Positions 18,873-30,656 are shown, numbered from the stretch's first letter. The stretch is 64,000 nt of DNA from Diplonema papillatum (GCA_030068145.1 JAPJBO010000007.1:496001-560000), one strand, 5' to 3'. The notes: a model not told the origin generated them from the letters alone. Program-made: numbers and translations.

Positions 18873-19224
18873 GCCGTATCCAGGGGAGGGGCCTTACCCG
18901 TATACGATGGTGGGGCACCCGCCGAGCAAGTCGCCGGGCGGGGGGAAGAGTGCGGGGGGCCCGCGGAGGAGGACGCCGTCGCCTCGCGGCTCGGCCGTGC
19001 CGCGGCGGCAGGTCTCGGGCGGGAGCCCCGGGGAAAGCGCCATCCGGAGCTGGGTCGACGCGACCGTGAGCCCGTACGACGGCCCACCGCACGCCGGGGG
19101 CCACCCCGCCGGGAGGCCCCAGCGGGGGTCAACTCCCACGCACATGCGCCGCAGCACGTCCCGCCACACGACGCCGACCCTGACCCGCACCGTCAGCCCC
19201 CACCTCACCCGCGGTCCTTGGTAG
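16054..19224 (+). CDS. PH-like/TH1-like domain protein with disordered coiled-coil tail
   Basis: Single-exon gene, 1,056 residues. Residues about 30-165 form a compact domain with alternating strands (YKISSKGKRQSRMLLVSNKA, VPIRDVEQILL, YDVLFEI) and a closing helix (IHYLLNILKVIY), resembling the unusual PH-like or myosin-TH1-like lipid/protein-binding domains common in Euglenozoa. The rest is Pro/Ser/Ala-rich and probably disordered. Two short coiled coils lie near residues 590-625 (KLEQDVLSLQLEIQKMSMEK) and 735-790 (IEHRRKQIEEAQQEVKNM, VELQRQLDALIKDL). Near the C terminus come YYDQYYSYYYGPYW, a ten-Gln run (18841-18870) and RRRTPSPRGS-type basic/Ser repeats. There is no signal peptide or TM helix. 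A cytoskeletal or flagellar scaffold is the likely role but is inference. The ATG is the first after a strong pyrimidine tract and AG. Confidence 0.85.
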
Positions 19225-19227
19225 CAA

Positions 19228-19402
19228 CACGGTGAAGGTCCAGCCTCTTAAAAGAAGCTAGGGTTAAAAAGCGGGTGTCACACCCGCTTTTCGGGTGTGA
19301 GGATTCACACGCGTTTTGGTTGTGGCACACCCGCTTTTCGGGTGTGACTCGGGGCACCACCCTCTTTTTTAACTCCAGCTTCTGGGGCTGGACCTCACCG
19401 TG
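19228..19402. repeat. Long imperfect inverted repeat just after the stop codon
   Basis: CACGGTGAAGGTCCAGCC (19228-19245) pairs with GGCTGGACCTCACCGTG (19386-19402). Pairing continues inward through GTTAAAAA/TTTTTTAAC into repeated GCGGGTGTGA/TCACACCCGC palindromes. This could be a MITE or a 3' processing structure. It starts four bases after the PH-like gene's stop. Confidence 0.7.
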
Positions 19403-19584
19403 TATCTGAACCTCTCCCGCACACAGTGTCAGGAGACAGCAACGAGCACCTTTTGACCGATGTCCAGCTGCTGGTTCTTCTCTTTCGCCTTCTGCTGAAG
19501 CAAGTCAGCCCCTGCTTCTGCCGCCACGTACTAGATTCGGTTGTCAAGCGCTTTTTTTCATCTCTGCTTTTTTTTTTTTTTTAA

Positions 19585-19800
19585 TAGTACATCTGTACTG
19601 ACGGGAACATTTCCGGAACAACGGTTGCACAATAAAGAGAAAACGAAGCCAACGAAAAAGTGCTAATGCAGGAAACCCCCCCAGAGAGGTTTATACCCTG
19701 TACACGCGAAGAACAAGAAACTTTTGCCTTATCATTTTCATCACCTTTGGTCAGTTGATGCTGATCGTCCGTTGCTTCGTTTATCAGTGCAACTCTGGAA
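19585..19800 (+). repeat. Dispersed repeat R2, long copy
   Basis: Order: GTACATCTGTACTGACGGGA, ACATTTCCGGAACAACGGTT, GAAGCCAACGAAAAAG, CAGAGAGGTTTATAC, CACGCGAAGAACAAGAAAC, then TCAGTTGATGCTGATCGTCC. It is almost the same as 53683-53870. Partial copies lie at 1283-1391, 23232-23275 and 39245-39330. Confidence 0.8.
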
Positions 19801-21050
19801 ATGTTCTGCCCCGGACATCCCGCGTGGGTTCTGCCGTTCTTACAAACAGTTTGCAGTTCATCAGAGTTTCCCTTTCTTCTTTCGTGGATCGGCAACTGAA
19901 ACCCAACTGCGTTCACAATGGAAGCCCTGCACGAAGAACGAGGTGCACATCGTACCGCGGTGGAGAAAAGAACAGACATCTACGGTTCTTAGATCTCGAA
20001 ATAGTCTAGAATTCTACGCTCACACGTGGGCGGCCCTGAGAATCCCTCAGGTGCCATCACTGTGGATCCGCGTCTTGCCGTTCAGTGAAGAGAAGGTTCC
20101 ATCAGGTCGCCTGCGGCCGGGAACCACCGCCGGACGGCATCATAGAAAGAGAGACATCGTCGAACAGCTAGCCACCTGTGGTGGCCGACTGCGCGCGCGT
20201 GTTGGTTGCGTCGTACTTCAGCGACTGTAAAGGTTGTCATCGCGTCACGGGAGACAGTGCTTCGCAACTTCTCGAAGTGCCGGCACCGTTCATTACCTCT
20301 TCAGATAGGGGAACACCGAGTGTGTTGACACCTAGCTGTGCATTCGCATCGCTCAAGTTTCAGAGAAAGTTCATCAAAACAAGTCAACGGGTGTGGTTGC
20401 GTAGCAGTCCGGGGCCATCTTCTTTTGTGTTTCTTTTTGCATGGTTCACCTTCTTGTGGTCCAGGCTGTATCCTCCTCACTAGATACTTGCTCCTACACT
20501 AGACTCTCGAAGAGAATCCACCGCCCCCTCTCCCCCGGAGCAAAACAGTGATAACGAAAAAAAACAGTGGTAGGTGCGTCGGGTTCTCCTCCGGATATCT
20601 AGCTGGCTGCTGTCGGTAGCAGGGGGGAAGGGTTTGTATAAGACGATGCTCGTCTTCAACGAAAGTTCAAGGGCAGATCAATGATCGCATTCTGGACATC
20701 CGTGACTGAGGGGAACGCCATCGGCCGAACATCAAAGACCGAAGGGGTGACAATTTCAAACGTAGGGGTGACAATTACGCACGTCCCCTAGGTACTGCCT
20801 TTTGCCGTGGCTACCGTCCAACATACAGCTGTCAAGATGAGCTGACACCCTTGCGGACACGCGATTTCCCCAATGCCTCCAATCTTTCGCGTGGTCGACT
20901 CTTCGTGTGGGTTCTGGCCATCCTGAGCGAGGACCTGGTGGTTACCGCCACAAAGCCGTAGGGAGGGGGCCCCGATGACGCACCGGGGTAGAAAGTCGAC
21001 GGGAATCGGAAGAAAACCAAGGCGAGTCCTTCAAACAAGCAATGCCACCT

Positions 21051-21051
<1 letters not shown>

Positions 21052-21089
<38 letters not shown>
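21052..21089. repeat. 38-base C homopolymer
   Basis: An uninterrupted C run, followed by further C-rich stretches at 21147 and 21206. The exact length is likely polymorphic or prone to sequencing error. Confidence 0.9.
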
Positions 21090-21091
<2 letters not shown>

Positions 21092-23649
21092 GTGCGCGTG
21101 GCAAAGGGTCTCGCAATCGGCAGCCGAGAGTGGGGTTGGCGCTCACCCCCCCCTCATCAAACATGCATGCGAGGCAGTGTTCTGCCTAAACATTAAACTA
21201 AGTTCCCCCCCCCCCAAATTAAAGATGTCCCCCCCCTGCTGAATCCAGCATCAAGCAACAAGCCATTCATGTCCCTAATCCACGCCCAGGGATATCCCCC
21301 TTAGCTTCCACTCGAGAAACGTGGGTCAGAACTACTAGGCTTCGCAGTGCGCGCGGTGTTTCTCTAGGACTCATCTCGGGCCACGATTAGTGGATGTATA
21401 AGTTTCCCACAGGTCCATGGTGTGAGTAGGTGAAGGCACGTGCTTCGCACTTTGGTGTCGTATTTTTTCACGCAGGAGGAAACTGGCTGTAGGTCGCATA
21501 CACCAGCCAAAAGGTGTTGGGGAGACCCCTGGTGGATGCGTGGACTGAATGATTGCGACAATCAGTGTGGAGGGTATGATATGCAATACTGTGCTGGCTC
21601 GATGACGCCCTGTTAGTTTGCATGAAAGCAAGCACGTGCTCCACAGACGATGCGGCATTCAATTGCTGGTCGTTACAAAGGCTCAACCAACTGAGCTGGG
21701 TGCGTGTGCCCCCCCAAAAACTAAGGCTTAAGACAGACCGGACGAGATACACGCCGGGAAAAATGCGTTCTCAAACCACCGCTCCGAAATTATGGGCAAA
21801 CGGAAACAGAGGAAAAATGGCGTCTTTCGTGTGCGGCCAATGCGCGACTTGTTTCCCGTCTAGAGCAAGGAGTCGATCACGTGAGCGGAATTTCCGAAGA
21901 CATCCCCCCCTCGCAAGCCGAGCTGAAAAGGAGCCGACCTTAATCTCTCTGCGAAAGGAACGCAGTGTCCCCGTTTTCATCTCCGCCGAAGCACCCGCTA
22001 GGTTGTTCCTCTCGCCCACATTGCCGACCCTTCTGCCACTTCGCACTCCGCCTGGTCTCAGTACCTTTCGGGAGCGTTTCTTCTCGCCATTCAATTGCAC
22101 CCTACTACAGGGCTGCCCCGTGCCGTCTGGTGTCAGACTTAGCTGCACTTGCACTGAAGGAAACAGCTTTTCTATGCAGACAGCTCGGTGATCTGTATCT
22201 CCCCAAGCGTACCGGAGCCCAAATTATGAAGTACGCATGCCAACAAGATAAACCCAAGAACACAACGCGTCTCCTCTCTGACATAGAAGCTGAAAGAACC
22301 GTTCTCAGCGATAAAAAAAAATAAAGAAATAGTCTAAAGAAATAGAACGGGGGGTTTCTGCCGCCCCCCTCCCCGCCCAAGCTGTCAGTCCATTTATTGG
22401 GGTCCTTTCCCAAGACGGTTTTTGCTTGTGCTCTTGTAGGGTGGTCCTGGCTGTGACGAGCTGCGATCAGCCGCCTGATGCACATCGCTGTCCTGTCTGC
22501 AGGCACTCAAGTTCTGCACTGATGGGGGTCCGCTTCATGTGTCCGTGGCTTAAAAGGACCGAACCACGGCGGATAAAGCACAGTGGTGGGTGCATACGAT
22601 TCCAAGCAGGTTCTTACATCCCCCCCCCGCCTCCCCCACCCAAGCTGTCAATCCATTCCATCGCCTCTCGACCCGTGTCCCCTTTTTTACTTGATCCGTT
22701 TCCTTTTTGTTTCTGTTTCCACTAGATGTCCCCTTCCCCCTTCCCTTTTTTTTTTTTCTCTCCCTTTTTTCTTATGATGAAAATAATCGCGTTTCCTTTA
22801 TTCCTCGGTGTTTCTGTTAAAAAAGTGCTTTTCCTCCCTCCCGTCCGACTCCTTAACCGCAGGCAAACGTTTTACCTGAACACTTCCGAAAGCATGTCTC
22901 CCGCTTCCACTGCATCGTGCTGATGCGATGATTTAGCGGAAGAAGAACACGCGCCGGCAGCCGATGAAGCTTTCGGACGTTGCTTGGATGTCCCGTCCTC
23001 CTTTCCCAAGCTCCTGTGCGCTCTCGTGCACGGGGTAGTCCACGTGGCTGCCTTGTCTGCAGGCACTCACATTCACCTTCCAAAGCTACCGGTTCTGAGG
23101 ATGAAAAGACCGAAGTATGGGGCATATAGCGCATGGTATTGCGCACATGCCATTCCAAATACACGTTCTTACGTCAGCTGTTCTGACCTGCGGAGAATGC
23201 CTTGGCAAGGCTTCGTCGATTCCCTTTTATAGTTAACAGTCGCGGGAACATTTTCGGAACACGGTTGCACACCCCCAAGACTTGATGCCTAAACTGCTAC
23301 CTAGTGAAGATCAAGAATCGTCAACCCCATCACGTTGATTTTGATTGCTCGTTGCCCTGTGCAAGCTCCCGGAGATGTTCCCTTTACTTTGGGTTATTCT
23401 CTTCGTTTCCTCTTCTTGATTTTTTTCCTTGTTATCCTGTGTCGGTGTAACCTTTTCTCTTCTTTCCGTGTTATCGAGATTGGTGAAGTATCCTACCTTT
23501 TTGGCTCCGGACTTTTTTATTTGCAGCTCTGCATTCTTCCCCGATACGACGTTGAAGCACCAGGTGCAGCCCTGAAGAGCACACGTTGGGTGATGATCCA
23601 AAGCCCCACCAAAAAGCGTGGGCAACCGGGGAGTTTTAGTACTAGCATT

Positions 23650-24200
23650 CTTACGGGTCTTGCCCTTCAATGTATTAGGCAGGCTAAAAAGATGTGGGCA
23701 GCGTGTTTTGGTGGTTGATCAGAATTCCTTACCTGAAAAATGACACAGGGTAACGATCAACCGGCCGAACCAGCCCAAGAAAAATGTCGATGGCATTCCG
23801 CCGCATGTACCCCCGCGAAATTCAACGGGGGGGTGACATACTTACAGGGGTCGCCGAGAAGAAGAGATTCAGGTCGGGGCACTCTTCGGTAGCCAAGCGA
23901 TCATTGCGACGTTGCTTTTTGCGGGTCTTGCCCTTCAATGTATTAGGCAGGCTGAAAAGATGTTGGCAGCGTGATCGGGGTTCCTTACCTGAAAAATGAC
24001 ACAGGGTATATTCAAGTGGGGAAACGATCAACCGGCCGAACCAGCCCAAGAACTATGTCGACCCCCCGCGAAATTCAACGGGGGGGTGACATACTTACAG
24101 GGGTCGCCGAGAAGAAGAGATTCAGGTCGGGGCACTCTTCGGTGTGTGATAACTGGCTTGTGGCAGCCAAGCGATCATTGCGACGTTGCTTTTTTGATCC
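23650..24200 (+). repeat. Tandem duplication R5, two units of about 270 bp
   Basis: Both units carry CTTGCCCTTCAATGTATTAG, TTCCTTACCTGAAAAATGAC, CGATCAACCGGCCGAACC, GCGAAATTCAACGGGGGGGT and TTCAGGTCGGGGCACTCTTC in that order, starting at about 23655 and 23925. A degenerate copy is at 49650-49775, inside the first intron of the 48563 gene. Confidence 0.85.
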
Positions 24201-24750
24201 TTCGATGTCGGCTCTTCCCAACCTAGACAATCCGAATTGTTTAAGGGTTGGATTGTTCACCCACTAACAGGGAACGTGAGCTGGGTTTGGACCGTCGCGA
24301 GACAGGTTCATTCCGACAGCAAACGGGGTAGTAGAGACGAACTCCCGTTTCTAGTCCCTGGTATCTTCGAGCCTTGCACTCCAAAAAGGATGCACTCGGT
24401 GAGGTTATACACTCCAAATTGTGCAGCATGTAGCAAAACAAAGCACGACAAAGCAAAGCAGAACACCGCAGGATAGGAGGCCCAGGAAAAAGGTTTCTTG
24501 TGGGCTACAGCACATTTACCTCCTTTGATCTATCGCAACTGGCAGTCTCCTCAAGCATTTCCTACAAAGCAGGTGCTTATACAAAAAAAGAACCACCCGC
24601 TTCCTCCCGCTGTTCCGTGCGCCCTTCCGTCTCCCGAAAGAATAACGAAGGAGAGGCGTCCCGGCACTCAAGCAGGGAAACAAGAAATCTTCACCGGCAC
24701 GGCAGTCGGCCAGCCCCCCCACCCCGCTCGGGGGGTGGAGGCTGCAGAGC
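24201..24750. other. Intergenic, with minus-strand R1 copy at 24497-24583
   Basis: No gene was recognised. The R1 copy is intact through AGCACATTTACCTCCTTTGA and AAGCATTTCCTACAAAGCAG, in reverse orientation. Confidence 0.6.
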
Positions 24751-24751
24751 A

Positions 24752-25600
24752 GCTGATCACTGGGCCGTGATCAGGGGGCGTTTGTCAGCAGACCGGCCTG
24801 TCTACATCCCAGTCCACCAGCAGTCTATCAGCAGGGGGGTGGATCGGCCTCAGAAATTGCCTAACACCGGGGTCCGGGGTTTGTTCAGCCCGTTTCGGCC
24901 AACCTCTGTTCCTCGCTCCGCATCCTGCTTCCCCTGGGGACACCCCGCTTGTTTTTCGGCGGGAATTCCTGGTCGAGTTCACGAGGAAAAGGTCCATCAG
25001 CATTCCGAAGCTCGTGCTCCGTTGCCTGTTCTTTTTTGCCTCGAGGCCTCGGTTCCCTGACGTGCAAAAAGCTCGCCGGGTGCGGGAACCGAAGAGGCAG
25101 GGCAGAACAAGCGGCTTTTGCCTTCGGTAACGGTTGGAGCGAGGGCGTTGAGCACACGGGGCAGAAAGTAGCACCCGACTGCTTGGACCAGGCTGCGGAA
25201 CGCCCCCTGATCATTCGGCCGTGATCAGGGGGCGTTTATCAACAGCACGACCGGCCTGTCTACATCCCAGTCCACCAGCAGTCTATCAGCAGGAAGCGGA
25301 CCGGGTCAGAAATTGCCTAACACCGGGGTCCGGGGTTTGTTCAGCCCGTTTCGGCCAACCTCTGTGCAGAACAAGCGGCTTTTGCCTTCGGTCACGGCGT
25401 TGAGCACACGGGGCAGAAAGTAGCACCCGACTGCTTGGGCCAGGCTGCGGAGCAGCTGATCATTCGGCCGTGATCAGGGGGCGTTTATCAACAGCACGAC
25501 CGGCCTGTCTACATCCCAGTCCACCAGCAGTCTATCAGCAGGGGGTTGGATCGGCCTCAAAAATTGCCTAGCACCGGCCGTCCGGGGTTGGTTTAGCGGG
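24752..25600 (+). repeat. Three direct repeats upstream of the expansin gene
   Basis: A core of about 150 bp recurs at 24752, 25206 and 25456. Each copy starts with a GTGATCAGGGGGCG palindrome half and runs through CCGGCCTGTCTACATCCCAG, TCCACCAGCAGTCTATCAGC and AGAAATTGCCTA to CCGGGGTT. The spacer between copies 1 and 2 (about 300 bp) returns between copies 2 and 3 with an internal deletion of about 200 bp. The third copy ends some 50 bp before the expansin ATG, so the array duplicates the gene's 5' flank. Confidence 0.85.
25201..25234. promoter_or_regulatory. Perfect 13-bp inverted repeat, 8-nt loop
   Basis: CGCCCCCTGATCA and its exact complement flank TTCGGCCG. Partial versions head the other two copies of the upstream array (about 24752 and 25456). 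It could be a protein-binding palindrome or an RNA hairpin. Confidence 0.6.
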
Positions 25601-25648
25601 AGACGCTTTACAGGGCCTCGCCGCGATACAGATCACGGCGGCAGCAAT

Positions 25649-28600
25649 ATGCCGGTTCTTTTGGGTGAGTTGGTGGCCCTTTGCGTGCTGGGGAACACAG
25701 AGCTGCCGGAGTGGTGGACTTTGGAGGCGGCGTATCCCATCGACGGGACGACGTGCTCGGCGGCCCCTGTGGAGCCGAAGTCCGCGTTTCCTTGGACCGG
25801 CGACAACGAGGATTACAACATCGCGCAGTCCGTCGGGGGGGGTAGCGAAGGGCTCACGTGCTCCTTCAACCCGGGCTTCGTGCCGTTGCCCGAACTTCCG
25901 GCGATCTACCACCAGGGATACGTCATGGCAGCGTCGCAGTCGTTCTACAACGGCCGGTGGACGGAGACCTGCGACACGTGCGCCGACAAGAACGAGCACT
26001 GGCAGAGCGCCTGCGCTCCCGGCAGCCTGACCGAGGCGCGGGCCGCGGCGGGCGACATGTGCGGCCGGGGCTGCGGACAGTGCGTTCTCATCGCCGGCCC
26101 CGCGGGGTCTTCCGTGTTCATGGTGAACGAGATCGAGGACGTCAACTGTTGCGGAGACAATGGGCAAGGTATCGTTCGTTTTTTTTTTTTTGTCGTATAA
26201 GACTGTCTATTAAGACACACCTAAGCAGGGCTGCATCCTCGTGTTGTAGCCGTGTTGTGTATAAGGCTTCGTGGGTGCCTGGTCAACCACCTCATCACAA
26301 TAGGCGCAACCTTCTCGACAGTGATTGGACAGTCGGGATACCGGGGGCGGGTCTCCATGTAAGATTACGGTGCTTTTCTCGGGTGTGACGGGGTAATAAC
26401 CTTTGTACAAGTGTTGGAATAGTATTAATCTTCTTTTTAGGATCCTCAATCTTATACGACAGTAGGAGCAGTAGTAGTATGTGTCGTCTGCCGAAGCAGC
26501 CGGAGACAGCAGGCGCAGGGGGCAGGTCTTGCTTTACTTTTCTCTTACACAAGCACCTGCTTTGTAGGGAATACTTGAGGAGACTGCCAGTTGCGGTGTC
26601 GACTGGCCATTGGGAAGTCGTTGTCCGAGAAACGGTGGCTTCGGTACGGCGTTAGAGAGGAAGCTAGATTTGGCTGTTCCAGTTGCATTCATGTGCGTGC
26701 GCAGAACGCGAAAGAACGAAAGGAGGACGTTGAATGTGTCATCGACTTCCGCGAGCGGCAATGTGTCGTCAGACACAGCGGCGCGATAGAGGGCGGTGCC
26801 GTGATGACAGCGTGCTCGGAAGTGGTAGTTGAACTCATCGGCGTGCCGATATCTCCTTCTTGTCGTTGCTCTTTTGAAGGAGCACCTTTTTTGCAGAAAA
26901 TACTCGGAGAGGCCGCCGGTTGAAACAAATCATAGACCCGTGCCGTCATATTTCCGCCCTCCCCCTTCCGGCATCCTTCTCAGGTTCCACGCTGATGATG
27001 GTCCGCCTTATGTGTGTGGCTTAAAGGACCGAAACACGGCAGACGGGACCAGTGCGGTGTTGAGCACATACCCATTCCAAGCACGTTCTTGCAATCCCCC
27101 TTCCGGCATCCTTCTCAGGCCGATGCGGGCTACATGGCAACCCCTGCTCAACATATGCACGCGGGGGGGCTCAGGACCACATTCATTGCGAATGTGTTCG
27201 TGGTGTAGGCCGCAGGAGTCTTTTTTGGCTAGCCAAAGAGAGTAAAGAGTGAAAGAGTACGTACAGTAGTGAGCAGAGAAGAGAACGAGTGTAAAAGAAC
27301 GGAGGTAGCACAGACTACCAGACCGGCGGAGGCCACGCTGGTGGGATGCTGAGACCCCCGTAGCATGAGATGTATTCCCACGACCCACAGGTATCCAGCT
27401 GCACCCCAACGGCCGCGACCCAGCGGGCGCAGCGGATGAACGCATTTACGAAGTCCGGAGCACGAAGGCAGCGCGGAAAGACATCCAGATCAAGAGGGTC
27501 CCGTGCCCCGTCGAAGGCGGCGTCTACGTGCGTGTGCACGCGAACTACGGAACGAATGCGTTGTACTTCCACCTGTACAACTACCGGATCCCCTTAGCCT
27601 CGGTGCACATCCGCGGGGCCGGCGCCGGCGGGAATGCGACGTGGGTTCCCCTGGCGCGGAGGTGGACGAACCTGTGGATATACGAAGGGTACGACTGCAA
27701 GACGTGTGCTGTGTGGCAGAGGGGGTTGGGTGCCGTCAACCGTGGGGGCACCGGGTTCGAGTTCAAGCTGGTGAGCGAGGTCGGCGAGGAGCTGCTGTGC
27801 GGGGGCTGGGAGCTGGCCGACGTCGACGAGAAGAGCAAGCTGCCGTCCAAAATGTGCGTCCACCCGGAGACCAGTGAAGCGCAGCAGTTCCTCTGCCCGA
27901 GCGACGAGGCGGAGCTGACTGCGTGCGATGGCTCGAAACCAAGTAACATCGTACGTACTTTCCCTCCCCTGATCCTGCGCTCCCTGCCGCGGCATTTTCC
28001 CCGCTGCTTCGGGGCTTACAGAATTGTTGCGTGCCCACGGACTTACGGTGTTGTCCTGCCCTTCGGGACTTACGGAAGTTTGCTAGCTTGCCCAACGAAC
28101 TTATAGCGTTATCTTGCCCATTCGGGATTTGCCTGCCCGACGGGCTTAACCTTCTTTTCTGCAGAGTGGAGCTTGGATTCTGGGGTTCGAGCCGAATTCG
28201 GGCCAGATCGGTGATCCGCCCACAATGTTCAGTACCGATACTCTGGTGTGAAAGTATCCTCATACTCCTTTAGGGGGGAGGGCTTTCCGAATATCTGGTC
28301 GGATAAAAACTTTGACCGACCCCCCCCCATAAATTGAGGCCGGGTCTCCAAAAAATGGGGTCTGAAAATCGACTTTTTTTTCTCTCGGCAGTCAGATTTG
28401 ACTCGCCACAGAGTTCTACGGGGGTGCCGATACGGTCCCGTGACAGAACTACGCGAAAAAATGACTCGTGTAAAACTAGCAGTGCTTTTCCCAAATTGAT
28501 AGTTGTATTGGTGCCTGACCACGATTTTTTTTACATGAGCGCCAGCTTGTAAGGAAATGCTCGACGATGCTGCCAAAAAAACCGAAGGGATCCCAAGTGC

Positions 28601-30620
28601 TGTAACTACCGAACCACGCGTTGAACGGACGTGAGGTCATGCCTACACGACAAATCACACGAACACAACTGGTCAAAGTCCTGAGAAAACAACACACGGT
28701 GTAAGCGAAGAACCAAGGGGATGAAGTGGAGCCTTAACAAAATCGGGTCAAGCTGACCCGATTTTTTAACCTCTCCACCCCTGACGAAAAGCCTTCAGGC
28801 AACCCCCGTTTTTACATATCTTCGGTTTCATCTCTGCTCTTGCTGCGCAGTTGCACAGCAGGAGGCAGTCCGCCCCTGAATACTCTATAAAGCCACTTCC
28901 ACGACAGGACCTCTACAAGACGATTTGGAAGTGTCCCACCGATACACCTGTGCCTCCTCCGGCCACGCCCGGGCCTGAAAACAGCACAGCGGCACCATGG
29001 CAGGGAAATGTTACGACAGCACCTTCGATGAGCACGGAATCCCCAGGTTTGATTTTGTTGTCCTACCGACGGGGGAGGGGGCGTTGCAAGAACGTGTTTG
29101 GAATGAATATTCACACCGCACCCGGTCGTATGTGCTCTGTGTTTGTGTCCTGTAAGCCGCAGACCCATCAGGCGGGCCATCATCAGCGCGGAGGGGTCAA
29201 ATACAAGTCGGCCACTTATCGGCCGGGTACTCTTGATGTTCTTTGTTGAGAAATGCTGGCCGCGGCCAAGCCAGGCGCAACCGCGACAGCGCGCACCCTG
29301 CCAGGCGGTCTCGTCCGCCAGCCAGAACGGTTCCCCCGGCTGCGCCGTCATCGACGCAGTCATCCTCTACGGCAGGGCCGCGGCTCGCACCGCGCCTTCG
29401 GCGAAACGGCTTGCACGTAGTACGGGGCAACAGTGCGGCAACCGGATACTCCCCGGAGAGATGGTTCCTGCACTCCAACATTGTCTCTCTCCCTTGCAAT
29501 TTTACTTTCACATTCTCATGATTCTGGCGATTCGCTAGCTGCGACCCGCTCGTGCATTCAATCCCGAAACCGTTGTCGCGGCTGCGGCGGAACAACCCGT
29601 GGACAATTTGTTCTGGTCACCTCTTTCGCATGTTTTGGACTTGCGTCGACGGCACGGCACCCGCTTTCGCGCATGGCAGTTCCAGGCTCGGACAAGTGAA
29701 TTGAGCCTGTTGTACTGCGGTTGTTCTCCCCCGTCGGGTCCTCGCGCGTGTGCCAACAAAACCGAAACAACAGAGGCTGATGACGAGTGCGATCCCTCGT
29801 GGTGCGCTAGCGGGCAGGGATGTGTAAACATAGACCCGTTGACTCCGGGCAAGTTCGTGTGCTTCTGTGCCGGCGCCTTGTACGGGCAAAACATGAGCGG
29901 TCCGGCGCAGTGCAGCAGCAGCCCGGTATGCTTGACACAACACCTCCTTGCAGAAGCCTCAGTTTTACACTTGCTGTCGGGGGGGGAGCAAAATGTGTTG
30001 CGGTGCTTACTTCGACATCTCCGAGAAGCAGCTGTCAAGTTCGTAGCCAGAACCAGAAGCAAGATCAGAGTCAGTTTGTCATACCCTACAAAGGCAGGTG
30101 ATTGTTCAAAAAGCAGAAAAAACTAGACCAGCACAACGGCAGAGCCGCCAGACATCCGAATGACGTAAATCGTCGACCGCACAGGACAAAAGATAGAAAC
30201 TCCATGCACACACACACGCAGAAAGACGAGCCTTTCGGAGAGTGCGACTACGAGTGCAAGAACCAGAGCTGCACGGACGAGACGAAATTCCGGGAAATGG
30301 ATGACTTCGTGTGCGAATGCGAAGGAAACGTGCGCACAGGCGAGCCGGTGCCGAACTGCACTGTTTCTGCGGCTGATCCTGATGCGGACGGAGACGACAG
30401 CAGCAGCTTGCTGCTCTGGATTGGCGTCTTCGTCGCCGCGTTCTTCGCGGCCGTCGGGATCGTCGGCTTGTTCGCGCGCCACCGAATGATGGCGAAGAGC
30501 CAGGTCCCGTTCAGAACGTTCTTCGAAGACAACCACATCGAGACCGCCGTCATGAACAGCGACTGGGCCGCGCCCCCTGCCATGAATGGGGGACTGGCCA
30601 GCAACAAGGTCATCTTGTAG
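25649..30620 (+). CDS. Membrane-anchored expansin-like protein (multi-exon)
   Basis: Proposed exons: 25649-26168, 27391-27950, 28851-29046, 29774-29925 and 30222-30620. All junctions are GT-AG and in phase, giving 608 residues. If exon 3 is skipped, exon 2 ends at 27942 and the product is 540 residues. A hydrophobic N terminus precedes a Cys-rich expansin domain 1 (six-stranded double-psi barrel type: CGRGCGQCVLIAGP, VNEIEDVNCCGDNGQG-IQLHP) and the C-terminal expansin domain (VPCPVEGGVYVRV, YRIPLASVHIRG, WVPLARRWTNLW, GTGFEFKLVSEVG). Then come a Pro/Thr linker (CPTDTPVPPPATPGPENST), two EGF-like modules (ECDPSWC..C..FVCFC; ECDYECKNQSC..DDFVCEC), an acidic spacer, a TM helix (LLLWIGVFVAAFFAAVGIVG) and tail motif VPFRTFFED. 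Expansins loosen cell-wall polysaccharides without hydrolysis; here the protein would be displayed at the cell surface or in a food vacuole. The introns carry R1, R3 and R4 repeats. Confidence 0.82.
26548..27110 (+). repeat. R1 fragment and R4 repeats inside expansin intron 1
   Basis: 26548-26598 is the first half of R1 (CACCTGCTTTGTAGGGAATA). About 26969-27110 holds R4 words: AAGGACCGAAACACGGCAGA, GTGTTGAGCACATACCCATT and a doubled CCCCCTTCCGGCATCCTTCT. The intron (26169-27390) is largely repeats. Confidence 0.65.
28532..28782 (+). repeat. R3 copy followed by a strong hairpin, in an expansin intron
   Basis: 28532-28715 is an R3 copy. Immediately after it, 28716-28782 folds on itself: GTGGAG and AATCGGGTCA pair with TGACCCGATT and CTCCAC around a 3-nt loop, with TTAAC/GTTAA-type flanks. 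The stem ends resemble those of the 19228-19402 inverted repeat. Confidence 0.7.
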
Positions 30621-30656
30621 GTCGTCCCGCAAAAAACGAAGGATGCAACCACGACC

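Larger units (their letters stand above)
19403..23649. other. Intergenic, repeat-rich, no gene recognised
   Basis: Holds an R2 copy (19585-19800), a 40-bp match at 20027-20068 to the flank after the full-length LINE (ACGTGGGCGGCCCTGAGA), a 38-base C tract (21052-21089), two R4 copies (about 22495-22625 and 23040-23180) and a T-rich stretch near 22680-22790. Open frames are short and without domain signatures. Confidence 0.55.

Noticed and set aside
17704-19104. 466-codon minus-strand frame opposite the PH-like gene
   Set aside because: Arg/Pro/Val-rich shadow frame of a GC-rich gene. The plus strand has the domain structure.
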